A stretch of DNA of 7,564 bases from the NCBI GenBank assembly GCA_003132865.1, contig PKYZ01000144.1, positions 3,087 to 10,650 of the forward strand, given 5' to 3'. Position 1 is the first letter of the stretch; each line of letters starts with the position of its first letter. The notes beneath the pieces are model-generated. The model ran no database searches. It had not been told where the DNA came from and saw only the letters and a program-made list of their open reading frames with translations. The translations under genes and the position numbers were made by a program. Below are positions 1 through 6,795 of this stretch, piece by piece. The stretch comes from Bryobacterales bacterium (GTDB lineage Bacteria > Acidobacteriota > Terriglobia > Bryobacterales > Bryobacteraceae).

Positions 1-271
1 TTCAACCTGGCAGGCAATCACGCTCCATGCAGGGGCGAGGTGCGTTCCGAGTCCGCCAGTCACGCCAGCTCCCAGGCGTTCTCGGCAAACCCGGCTCGAT
101 CAGGCCGAACGAATCCATCCACAATGCTTCGCGGGGGCCTAACGAACTCGCCATAGTATTTCATCTTTATGAATGAAAAGTACAAGAGGCGAAGTGTGTC
201 CGCGAGACTCGCAGTAACTTATTTATTTTCAATGGTTTTGCGACAGAAACTAGCTAGTCTAGCACGCCCAG
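1..271. other. Region downstream of the operon, no supported gene
   Basis: No convincing gene or clear rho-independent terminator is visible here. Bases about 215-250 are AT-rich (around AACTTATTTATTTTC), unlike the GC-rich remainder. Next to the operon end, at 250-262, the tetranucleotide CTAG occurs three times in 13 bases. Bases 1-165 are GC-rich and contain only short open frames: on the minus strand 154-2 (50 codons) and 164-60 (34 codons). Neither has a good ribosome site or a recognisable product. A weak imperfect stem (CCGAGTCCGCC against GGCGTTCTCGG) lies at about 47-89. The stretch could be intergenic repeat sequence or gene remnant; the window does not decide. Confidence 0.5.
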
Positions 272-3200
272 TTACTTTTCCTTGCTTAGCCGCCGGAAGT
301 ACTCGGCCACGGCGTCAGCGTAGCCTTGAGGGACAGGCTCGGCGGAACCGCTGCGGACTGCGCCGCCCTGGTCGTCGAGCAGGCGGCGCAACTGGAGTTC
401 GATCTGCTCGACTCCGGTGAGCATCTGCGACTCGATGCGGTTCATCAATTCGGGATTGCCGGGGGACAGGCGCGGATCGAGCCGGTACATGTTCTGGATC
501 GTATCGCGCAGATCTTTGCCGACCTGCGGGTTGTTCTCCAACTCACGCAGCGTGTAGCGGTAGTTCCGGACGAAGTCACCCGCATCGCCCCAGGCCGGGC
601 CGGGACCCGGCTGCAAGCCGTTTTGGCGTCCGTTCGCGCGCGGGCCGATCTGGCCTGGCTGGCCTTCGCCCGGTTGCGCGGTCTGCGAGTCACCGGGTTG
701 CTGGCCCGCTCCCTGACGGGGTGCCCCCTGGGCCCGGCTCGGAAGGTCGCGGCTCGGACGACCAGATTGCATCCCGCGTTCCATCTCTTTGCGCAGGCGC
801 TCGGTCTGCGCCAGCGCCTCTTCGAGCGCCTGGCGGTCCTTATCGCCGGCTCCCTGCTGCCCGCTGCCGACTGACTTCTGGATTTCGCGCAACTGGTCGC
901 GCAGGTTGTTCAACGCCTGGGTGGTAACCGCATCGCGCATGGCGGCAGCCGTGCCTTTGCCCGTGCGCAGATAGTCGGCGCTCAATCGCAGGCGATTGTT
1001 GATCTCGTTCTGCTGCACCTGCCCCAGCGTCTCCCGCAGCTTGCTCGACAACGGCCGGTTGGTGGCTGTCGTATTCCGGGCGGCAGTTCCCATGTCGGCC
1101 TCCAGCCGCTGGTAGTCGTTGGCCAACTGCTCTTTTTCGCGCGCCAATTCTTCGGCCTGTTCGCGCGTCGCTCCCTGTGCCTGTTGTTGGCCTGGCGCGC
1201 CGAACGCCCGCCGCATCTTGGCGTTGGACTCCTGCTGGCGGCTGGCTATGGCTTCGGCCTGACGCGCCAGATCGTCCACGCTGCCGGCGGCTTGCTGCTG
1301 GCGAAGGCCCGCGAGCAGGTCGCGCGCCTCTTTCAAGCGCTCGGCCGCGCGCCGCGAATCGGCTTCACTCTGGGTCGAAGTGGATTGCCGCATATCCTGC
1401 TGGGCCTGCCGCAACTGCTCGATGGCGCGCTGGAGTTGCTGGGAGGACATTTGGCCACCGCTCCCTGACGGTCGCGGCTCGGTAGCGTTTCGCGGATCGG
1501 AAGAGACGGACGGTTGCCCCGACTGCGGTTGTCCGGATTGCGGTTGGCCGGATTGCTGGCCCTGCTGATTCCGCGAGAGCTGCTCCATCTTGCGCTGCAG
1601 CTCTTCGGCTTCGCGGCGCAGCATCTCCTGCTGCCAGCGCTGTTGGGAGATTTGCTGGTTGCGGCGCTGCTGTTCGGCCAGTTCCTGCTGCCGGCGCGCG
1701 AGCTGTTCGAGCTTCTGCAGAGCCTCGTCGATTTCCCGCTGCCGCTGATCGTTGGAAGCCGAATGCTGTCCGCTCTCGTACTGGTTCTTTTCGGTATCCA
1801 GCTCGAGATCGAACAGACTCTGCAGGTCGCGTTCGGCGCCGCTCGAGGCGCCCGCGCCGCCGCCCCCGCGATTGCCGAAGGCCACCTTGATATCGCGCAT
1901 CACGGCTTCGGCGCGCAGCAAATGCTGCAAGGCTTTCTGCTCCGGCGCTAGCGCGTTCTGCCACTGCGAGCCGCGCAGCTTGTCCGCCGCCGGACCCATG
2001 GCCTTCACCGCCTCGTCCATGTCGGCAGTGAATGTCTTAAACTCCTCGCTGGAGCCGGCCAACTGGCGCGCCTTCATGCGATCGGACAGCGAATGCGCCT
2101 GGTCGCGCAGCTTCGACTGGACACCCGAGAGGAAGCCGGCGTTCTCGGCCGCGGCGGACTTATCGCCGGAGGTGTCCTTGATCTGGTTCCAGGTGGCGGC
2201 GATGATCTCCTTCTCGCGTTCCGAGATCCGGTTGTCGTCCTGTTGCCCGCCCGCGCCCATGCCCGCGGATTCCTGCGATTGCGAGTAGCGGCGCTCGAAC
2301 GGCTCCGCCTGCACGAAGAACATATCGGTGCGGGCAATGGAGTGCGCGTCGCGCGAGGTGGCATACAGGCTGACCAGGTCGCCCGGCGAGAGCTTGAAAT
2401 CCTCCAGAGCGATGGTGGCGGAACCGGAGGCGGTCTTCAGTCCTTTGCTCTTCAGGAGCGAGACGGTCTTCTCCGCATCGCCGTTCACGGAGTAGTGCAG
2501 GCTCAACTCGTTGAGGCCGAAATCGTCCTGGCCCTCCACCGCCACGGTCACTTCTTCGATCGGATTCACGCGCGCATCGCGCTCCGGCCGGGTGATGCGC
2601 ACGGTGGGCGGCTCGTCCTTCTGAGCTTCGATGAAATAATCCGGGCTGAGACGCACGTCCTCGCCCTGATCGACCGCGGCGATGTGATACATGCCATCCT
2701 TGCGGATGGGCACGCTGGCGATGCGCAGACCTTTTTCGCCGGAGCGCAGCAGCAACCTGGTTCCATCGTCGAAGAGCAGCGCGCCGTTGACCAGGGGCCG
2801 GTCGGTCTCGACGGCCACGTCGGCATCGGTGCCTTCGACGGCGCGCAGGTCGCCTCCAGGATCTTCGACTTTGTCTTTCATCCCGGTCCAGCCTGGAAAA
2901 TGATAAGTGACTTTAAGTTTCTTGATGCCGGGCAGGTCGACCACCTTGAGGCGATACCGTTTCGAACGGACACCGCCGGCTTCCACGTAATAGTCGAGCG
3001 ACTCGGGCACGCCGGCGATCAGAAACTCATAGCCGGGCCCGCTGAGTTGCGGACGCATGTCGGCCTGCTCCCATTTCGATGAGCTGGCATACTTGGCGAA
3101 CATGCGCACGCGCTGCGCCTGAAAGCCCTTCAATTGCGCGCCGATCGATTGATCCGCGAGGCGGCGTACGGTGCGATTGCCGGGTTCGACCGAGATGTCA

Positions 3201-3760
3201 TAATACGGCGCGAGCTCGCCCTTGGGCAGCCCGCCCCAGAGCAGGGATGTTCCGTAACCCAGGAATCCGGGGCCGGACGTGCCTAGCCAAATGAGCACCA
3301 CGAGCGATCCTGCGGCGGCCGAAATGAAACTCAGAATGCGATTGCGTCCGGCCACGCGCGCCGGCTCGGCTTGGCGCGCGACTTCCAGCGTGTCGGCGGC
3401 CAGCAATGGCAGAAAGGGATCTTCGGGATTGGTGCGGACGCGCTCGGTGAAGGTGAGCAAGCGCTCTTCGAACTCGGGGAATTTCCGCTCGGTTTCGCGC
3501 GCGGCGTTGCGCCGGTTGAGGCGGAGGAGGGGAACCACCAGCCCGATGCCCAGCGCCAGGGCCAGCGCCACGAAGAGCAACACGCGGGCGGTGGTCACGC
3601 TCGGATCGGAGAAAGCGAAGGCGTTGGCCAGCAGGACGGCTAGCACCGTGAAGACGAGCGCCGCCGCGGCTGTGATGGCCGCACCTTTGGAGAGCGCTAG
3701 AATCCGCAAGCGCCTTTCGACGCGACGAAGATAATCGGTCAGGCTCGTTAATGGATTCAT
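272..3760 (-). CDS. Large DUF4175-like membrane protein, Gln-rich coiled coil
   Basis: This 1162-residue protein is the last gene of the run. It has membrane segments at about 27-50, 58-80 and 142-160. Beta-rich Ig-like regions follow at about 183-280, 280-385 (TYHFPGWTG at 285-293 and DGMYHIAAVD at 355-364) and 385-485. From about 510 on it is mainly helical and coiled-coil. Residues 670-735 are very rich in Q, E and R; a QSGQP triplet repeat lies at 736-750, and low-complexity G/Q/P stretches at 1000-1055. The C-terminal module at 1056-1162 looks conserved (DFVRNYRYTLRELENNPQVG and VPQGYADAVAEYFRRLSK). Size, topology and position after a BatA-like gene match DUF4175-type proteins, whose function is unknown. 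A role as envelope scaffold or client of the MoxR/VWA partners is inference. The start at 3760 is the first good ATG, with a weak GAGAG ribosome site. Repeat elements are embedded in frame at residues 758-768 and 1002-1018. Confidence 0.85.
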   Translation of the reverse strand: MNPLTSLTDYLRRVERRLRILALSKGAAITAAAALVFTVLAVLLANAFAFSDPSVTTARVLLFVALALALGIGLVVPLLRLNRRNAARETERKFPEFEERLLTFTERVRTNPEDPFLPLLAADTLEVARQAEPARVAGRNRILSFISAAAGSLVVLIWLGTSGPGFLGYGTSLLWGGLPKGELAPYYDISVEPGNRTVRRLADQSIGAQLKGFQAQRVRMFAKYASSSKWEQADMRPQLSGPGYEFLIAGVPESLDYYVEAGGVRSKRYRLKVVDLPGIKKLKVTYHFPGWTGMKDKVEDPGGDLRAVEGTDADVAVETDRPLVNGALLFDDGTRLLLRSGEKGLRIASVPIRKDGMYHIAAVDQGEDVRLSPDYFIEAQKDEPPTVRITRPERDARVNPIEEVTVAVEGQDDFGLNELSLHYSVNGDAEKTVSLLKSKGLKTASGSATIALEDFKLSPGDLVSLYATSRDAHSIARTDMFFVQAEPFERRYSQSQESAGMGAGGQQDDNRISEREKEIIAATWNQIKDTSGDKSAAAENAGFLSGVQSKLRDQAHSLSDRMKARQLAGSSEEFKTFTADMDEAVKAMGPAADKLRGSQWQNALAPEQKALQHLLRAEAVMRDIKVAFGNRGGGGAGASSGAERDLQSLFDLELDTEKNQYESGQHSASNDQRQREIDEALQKLEQLARRQQELAEQQRRNQQISQQRWQQEMLRREAEELQRKMEQLSRNQQGQQSGQPQSGQPQSGQPSVSSDPRNATEPRPSGSGGQMSSQQLQRAIEQLRQAQQDMRQSTSTQSEADSRRAAERLKEARDLLAGLRQQQAAGSVDDLARQAEAIASRQQESNAKMRRAFGAPGQQQAQGATREQAEELAREKEQLANDYQRLEADMGTAARNTTATNRPLSSKLRETLGQVQQNEINNRLRLSADYLRTGKGTAAAMRDAVTTQALNNLRDQLREIQKSVGSGQQGAGDKDRQALEEALAQTERLRKEMERGMQSGRPSRDLPSRAQGAPRQGAGQQPGDSQTAQPGEGQPGQIGPRANGRQNGLQPGPGPAWGDAGDFVRNYRYTLRELENNPQVGKDLRDTIQNMYRLDPRLSPGNPELMNRIESQMLTGVEQIELQLRRLLDDQGGAVRSGSAEPVPQGYADAVAEYFRRLSKEK
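708..757. repeat. Second, split copy of the REP-like element (copy B)
   Basis: The plus strand has GCTCCCTGACGG at 708-719 and GGTCGCGGCTCGG at 745-757, both identical to blocks in copy A and in the same order. In copy A the blocks abut; here they are separated by 27 extra bases. The gene reads this copy in another frame, giving PSRD, then LPSRAQGAP, then RQGA at residues 1002-1018. The extra 27 bases contain CCGAGCCGG on the coding strand, close to CCGAGCCGC of the element itself, which suggests an internal duplication. Confidence 0.65.
1457..1489. repeat. REP-like GC-rich element inside the coding frame (copy A)
   Basis: The plus strand carries GCTCCCTGACGG (1460-1471) running directly into TCGCGGCTCGGTAGCG (1472-1487). 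The ends CGCT and AGCG are complementary and the interior is partly so, giving an imperfect palindrome. In the gene it encodes residues 758-768, NATEPRPSGSG, between the QSGQP repeats and the next helical stretch. From memory, this sequence, which reads LPDGRGSV in one plus-strand frame, is a common dispersed element in acidobacterial and some other genomes. Its presence as a second diverged copy in this window supports its being a repeat. Confidence 0.75.
1511..1555 (-). repeat. Three 15-base tandem repeats encoding QSGQP
   Basis: The units 1541-1555, 1526-1540 and 1511-1525 each encode QSGQP (residues 736-750 of the large protein). They differ at only a few bases: CGGTTGGCCGGATTG, CGGTTGTCCGGATTG and CGGTTGCCCCGACTG on the plus strand. 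The array keeps the frame and makes a flexible linker after the Gln-rich coiled coil. Such arrays can change copy number by slippage. Confidence 0.9.
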
Positions 3761-3764
3761 GGGA

Positions 3765-3786
3765 ATAGCTCTCAGCTTTCAGCTAT
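3765..3786 (-). promoter_or_regulatory. Possible small hairpin before the last gene
   Basis: On the coding strand ATAGCT (3786-3781) can pair with AGCTAT (3770-3765) around a 10-base loop. The only Shine-Dalgarno-like sequence for the last gene, GAGAG at 3773-3769, eight bases before the ATG at 3760, lies partly in the loop and partly in the second arm. The stem is only six base pairs, so an effect on translation is a suggestion only. Confidence 0.3.
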
Positions 3787-3799
3787 CAGCTTTCAGCTT
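3772..3799. repeat. Heptamer tandem array TCAGCTW
   Basis: Four consecutive 7-base units, TCAGCTT, TCAGCTA, TCAGCTT and TCAGCTT, occupy 3772-3799; a degenerate unit (ATAGCTC) lies just before them at 3765-3771. On the coding strand the array reads as repeats of AAGCTGA. It contains the TGA stop codon of the BatA-like gene and fills most of the 32-base gap before the next start codon. Short heptameric tandem repeats like this are known as dispersed repeats in several bacterial groups. Whether this sequence recurs in this genome cannot be seen here. Confidence 0.85.
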
Positions 3800-5793
3800 G
3801 CTTCATTATCTACCGTCAAATGGCGGTTGCCCAATAATGATTCAACTATGGCCAGCGCCAGAACCGCTATCAGGACATACCACCAAAACTCCATTGGCTT
3901 GGGCGACTCGGCTTGCCCTCCGGAAGTTGCATTTTGCTGCCCCTGAGCCGTATTCTGCCACAACGCCACCGTGTCCGCGGAGATCACATCCAGATCGGAC
4001 TCGTGACGGTCCGCATTCACCGCCACCAGTTCATGGCGTCCATTGGGCCGCTTCACGTCGTAAAACCCGGCCATCGAGAGCGGCATATTCTGCGCGCGGG
4101 TGGCCTCGTCGAGCGTGAGCGCGCGCTCGCCTTTGGGGTCGAGGACTTCCACCGCGGCGCCCTGCTCCTTGGCCTGCCGCAATTCCAGGTACGATCCCAC
4201 CAGGTAATTGCTGGGGCCTTCTTCCTGGCGCGCCAGATAGTTCGCGGTGTGCTCAATGAACGGCACGAATGACGCGTGCAGCGGGAAATCGTTGGAGATG
4301 TTGTCGAAGGTGGAAGCGAACACCAGTACGCGTCCCTCGCCAAGCTGCTTCTCGAGCAGCAGCGGCGTTTCATCGCCGAGGCGCGCCGCCACGCGCGCGG
4401 CGCCCGGATTGATGCGCACGGCTTGATAGAACTTCACGTCGTCCCAGCGCTGCGCGTTGTGAATGGAGGGGTGACCGGAGTCCAGCCAGGCGGCGGTCTG
4501 GAACCGGTCGCCATCGCGGGCGTAATAGCGCGGCTCGATGATGGTCTCGTCGAACACCGGCACGCGAGTGCGCAAGGCCGATTCGCGCCCCAAGGCCACC
4601 AGCAGCGATCCACCCGCGCGCACGTAATCGCGCAATGCGGTTTCGAAGCTGGCCGGCAGCCCGGAAACATCCGAGAGCACCACGAACGCGTATTTTTGCG
4701 GCGCGAGATTGGCGCTCTGCTCGACCGGCACGGCATCCAACGCATAGGCCGATTCGGCGGCGGCCTCCAGTGCGGTGCGGAAATACAATGCGTCGCGCTG
4801 ATTGCGGGCTTCGTGCACGAACAGCACGCGGCGCGCTTCGGCGCGTTCCACCGAGAAGTAGAAGCGATCGTCGCCGGGCAGGTTGTCGCCGGAATCGATG
4901 CGGATTTCGCCGCGATTCAGGCCGAAGGGCAGATCCGCCGACAGGAATTCCGCGGCGGCGCGCCCACCGGCGGGGACGTCGACAGACTTCGAATCGATCT
5001 CGCGGCCATTCAACACGAGGGAGACGCGGCGCCTGGCCTGTTCGGTTCCGTAGCCCGCGATAGTGGCCTCGACGCGCGCTTTACCGGAGCCATAGACTCT
5101 GCGCGGCGCGTTGACGCTCTCGACGGCGAAGTTGGCGGCGCGGCGATCGGCCACGGGATGCGCCACCAACCGCACACTGTCGCCCAAGCGCAGGTCCGCG
5201 AAGTTGGCGGGCAGCGACGACTTCTGCATGTCGGAGAACAGGTGCGCCACCACCGGCATGCGGGCCGATTGGGCGCCGGTTTGAGCAATGGAGCGCAGCG
5301 CGCGGGAAAGCTCCGCGTAAGAGCTGCGCGTGTCGGTGGGCTCGATCGGTTGAATGGCGGCGGCCGAATCGCCCATCACATGCACTTGCGAACCGAAGGC
5401 CAGCACTTGCAGCTTGTCGCCGGCGCCCAGCTTCGCAGCCACCTGCGCAGCTTCCCGCTTGGCGCGCGCGAGGCGATCGTCCTGGCGCATGCTGAAGGAA
5501 TTATCGATCGCCAGCACGGTCAGCTTGGGGCCGCCCGCTAAGGCCGCGAGGCGCGATTGCAGGAACGGGCGCGCGAAGGCCAAGGCCAGCAAGGCGAGCA
5601 CCAGCGTGCGCAACGCCAGCAGCAGCAGATACTGCAAGCGCCGGTGCTTGATGGAGCTTTGGGTGCGGCGTTCAAAGAACATCAACGAGGCGAACGGCAG
5701 TGGAGTGGTTTTGTGTTTCTTGAGCAGGTGCAGCCAGACGGGCAGGCCCACCGCTACGAGTCCCGCCAATGCCCAGGGCGCCAGGAATCCCAT
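3793..5793 (-). CDS. BatA-like membrane-anchored VWA protein
   Basis: This 666-residue protein starts with a BatA/aerotolerance-regulator type N-terminus. A first membrane segment at about 2-22 (MGFLAPWALAGLVAVGLPVW) is followed by the typical LHLLKKHKTTPLPFASLMFF and a second segment at about 55-76. A VWA domain begins near 90 with an intact MIDAS, D97-S99-S101 (AIDNSFSM), a T-rich stretch at 153-158 and FSD at 186-188. Residues about 225-315 look like a beta-rich domain. Residues 365-420 (KYAFVVLSDVSGLP and GGSLLVALG) resemble the glutamine-amidotransferase-like fold seen in this family, without an obvious catalytic cysteine. The region 475-520 (GEGRVLVFASTFD, then PLHASFVPFIEHTANYL) is also typical. 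A third membrane segment lies at 637-654. The bulk is probably periplasmic, as is usual for the family. A role in envelope integrity with MoxR is inferred. The TGA stop lies within the heptamer array. Confidence 0.92.
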   Translation of the reverse strand: MGFLAPWALAGLVAVGLPVWLHLLKKHKTTPLPFASLMFFERRTQSSIKHRRLQYLLLLALRTLVLALLALAFARPFLQSRLAALAGGPKLTVLAIDNSFSMRQDDRLARAKREAAQVAAKLGAGDKLQVLAFGSQVHVMGDSAAAIQPIEPTDTRSSYAELSRALRSIAQTGAQSARMPVVAHLFSDMQKSSLPANFADLRLGDSVRLVAHPVADRRAANFAVESVNAPRRVYGSGKARVEATIAGYGTEQARRRVSLVLNGREIDSKSVDVPAGGRAAAEFLSADLPFGLNRGEIRIDSGDNLPGDDRFYFSVERAEARRVLFVHEARNQRDALYFRTALEAAAESAYALDAVPVEQSANLAPQKYAFVVLSDVSGLPASFETALRDYVRAGGSLLVALGRESALRTRVPVFDETIIEPRYYARDGDRFQTAAWLDSGHPSIHNAQRWDDVKFYQAVRINPGAARVAARLGDETPLLLEKQLGEGRVLVFASTFDNISNDFPLHASFVPFIEHTANYLARQEEGPSNYLVGSYLELRQAKEQGAAVEVLDPKGERALTLDEATRAQNMPLSMAGFYDVKRPNGRHELVAVNADRHESDLDVISADTVALWQNTAQGQQNATSGGQAESPKPMEFWWYVLIAVLALAIVESLLGNRHLTVDNEAS

Positions 5794-6681
5794 TTACATT
5801 CTCCCCTGGCGCACGCCGAGGTACTCGCGCAGACCTTCGTCGAGAGGCCGGCCGGTATCCATCAGGAAGTAATCCAGGCCCGCGCCTTTCGCTTGGTCGC
5901 GCAGAGCTTGTATGTGGGAGTCGATCTTGTGGCGGTATTCGCCGCGCGCATATTCGGGAGAGACTTCCAGAGTGCTGCTGGTCTCCATGTCGGTGAGCAG
6001 CACAGGCTCGCCGAACTTGGGCGCGATCTCCTGCGGATCGAGGACATGGAAGAGAATCACTTCGTTGCCGCGAAAACGGAGCGGCTCGACGGTCTTGACG
6101 ATCACTTCCGGCCGCTCATAATAATCCGAGATCACCACGACAAGGCCCCGGCGGCGGGTAAAGTCCAGGAAGTGCACGAAGGGTTTGGCGAAGTCGGTGC
6201 GCGTGCCGGGCTGGGCTTTCTCGATGGCGTGCAGTAGGCGGAACAACTGGCCCTGGCGCGTGGAGGGCGCGACGTAGTTCTGCACATCTTCATCGAAGAC
6301 GATCAGGCCGGCGGCGTCGCGCTGGGCGTGCGCCAGGTAGCAGAGCGACGCGGCCAGGAAGCGCGCGTAGTCCAGTTTGTTGACGGCGTGCGAGCCGAAG
6401 GCCATGGAAGCGCTGGTATCGAGCAGGATGAGCAACTGGGTGTTGGTTTCGCCGCGGTAGCGCTTCAGGTAGACGCGCTCGCTGCGCGCGAAGACGTTCC
6501 AATCGACGTGCCGCAGATCGTCGCCGGGCGTGTAGGCGCGGTACTCGGCGAACTCCTGGCTGAAGCCGTAATCCGGCGAGCGGTGCAAGCCCGCGATGAA
6601 GCCGTCCACCACGGTCTTGGCCACTAAGTCGAGGCCGGAGATGGAGGCGAGGGTCGCGGGATCTAGAAAGCGCTGCAACAT
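5794..6681 (-). CDS. DUF58 protein with von Willebrand factor A-like domain
   Basis: This 295-residue protein belongs to the DUF58 family, which is almost always encoded next to moxR. The family signature is clear: GFSQEFAEYRAYTPGDD at 39-55 followed by LRHVDWNVFARSE at 56-68. A VWA-like fold follows, with an intact MIDAS motif at D88-S90-S92 (LLDTSASM), threonines at 160 and 162 that could complete the site, and ISDYYERPE at 184-192. No signal peptide or membrane segment is visible, so it is probably cytoplasmic or peripherally bound to the membrane. It is a likely partner of the upstream MoxR ATPase. The start at 6681 is supported because MLQRFLDPATLASISGLDL is the usual family N-terminus. 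However, no Shine-Dalgarno sequence precedes it: the 11 bases upstream read TTTGTACCCCC and then the long palindrome begins. The stop codon TAA is followed immediately by the ATG of the next gene. Confidence 0.95.
   Translation of the reverse strand: MLQRFLDPATLASISGLDLVAKTVVDGFIAGLHRSPDYGFSQEFAEYRAYTPGDDLRHVDWNVFARSERVYLKRYRGETNTQLLILLDTSASMAFGSHAVNKLDYARFLAASLCYLAHAQRDAAGLIVFDEDVQNYVAPSTRQGQLFRLLHAIEKAQPGTRTDFAKPFVHFLDFTRRRGLVVVISDYYERPEVIVKTVEPLRFRGNEVILFHVLDPQEIAPKFGEPVLLTDMETSSTLEVSPEYARGEYRHKIDSHIQALRDQAKGAGLDYFLMDTGRPLDEGLREYLGVRQGRM
5800..5807 (-). promoter_or_regulatory. Ribosome binding site of the BatA-like gene
   Basis: On the minus strand AGGGGAGA ends six bases before the ATG at 5793. 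It lies inside the last codons of the DUF58 gene, whose final bases run ATG-TAA-ATG into the next start. This is the only strong Shine-Dalgarno sequence in the operon part seen here. It supports the start at 5793 and suggests translational coupling of the two VWA genes. Confidence 0.75.
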
Positions 6682-6692
6682 GGGGGTACAAA

Positions 6693-6795
6693 GAATTTAA
6701 CCGCCGATGCACGCAGATGCACGCAGATAAGAACAGCGGCCCGCGCGAATCTTGTCTTTATCGGCGTGCATCTGCGTGCATCGGCGGTTAAATTC
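6693..6795. repeat. Near-perfect inverted repeat, 38-base arms, 27-base loop
   Basis: The left arm is 6693-6730 and the right arm 6758-6795. The reverse complement of one matches the other at 37 of 38 bases; the single difference is A at 6725 against G at 6763 (in the plus strand, GCAGATAA pairs with TTATCGGC). Within the left arm a 10-base unit GATGCACGCA is repeated directly at 6706-6715 and 6716-6725, followed by GATAA. The right arm overlaps the first two bases of the moxR stop codon, and the left arm ends 11 bases before the DUF58 start codon. In RNA this would form a very stable stem-loop between the two genes. No T run of terminator quality follows on either strand. Repeats built on GCAGATGCACGCAGAT-like units are, from memory, dispersed in genomes of acidobacteria and some other phyla; that needs a genome search. 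Confidence 0.93.

Noticed and set aside
2..154. Short minus-strand open frames, 50 codons (154-2) and 34 codons (164-60)
   Set aside because: They overlap each other, lack a Shine-Dalgarno sequence and match nothing recognised. They could be remnants of a gene or repeat, but coding is not supported.
200..214. CGCGAGACTCGC as a terminator hairpin
   Set aside because: The stem is only four to five base pairs and is followed by a T-containing stretch only on the plus strand, where no gene ends. No terminator call is supported for the operon end.
1511..1555. Possible CRISPR-like repeats
   Set aside because: The units are contiguous, 15 bases long and in frame with no spacers; they are coding tandem repeats.
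1365..1964. Open frame of 199 codons on the minus strand in another frame of the last gene
   Set aside because: It is rich in Arg and Ala and overlaps the Gln-rich coiled-coil region, so it is an alternative-frame artefact.
2093..3082. Open frame of 329 codons on the plus strand
   Set aside because: It is opposite the large last gene. Composition is that of a shadow frame and no ribosome site or family motif is seen.
4276..5541. Open frame of 421 codons on the plus strand
   Set aside because: It lies wholly opposite the BatA-like gene, whose domains and motifs are clear. Its translation is His/Gly/Arg-rich with no recognisable domain, as expected for an antisense frame in GC-rich DNA.
6693..6795. 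Palindrome as a classical rho-independent terminator
   Set aside because: No run of T follows the stem on the minus strand (TTTGTACCCCC) or the plus strand, and the downstream genes appear to belong to the same operon. Partial attenuation remains possible.
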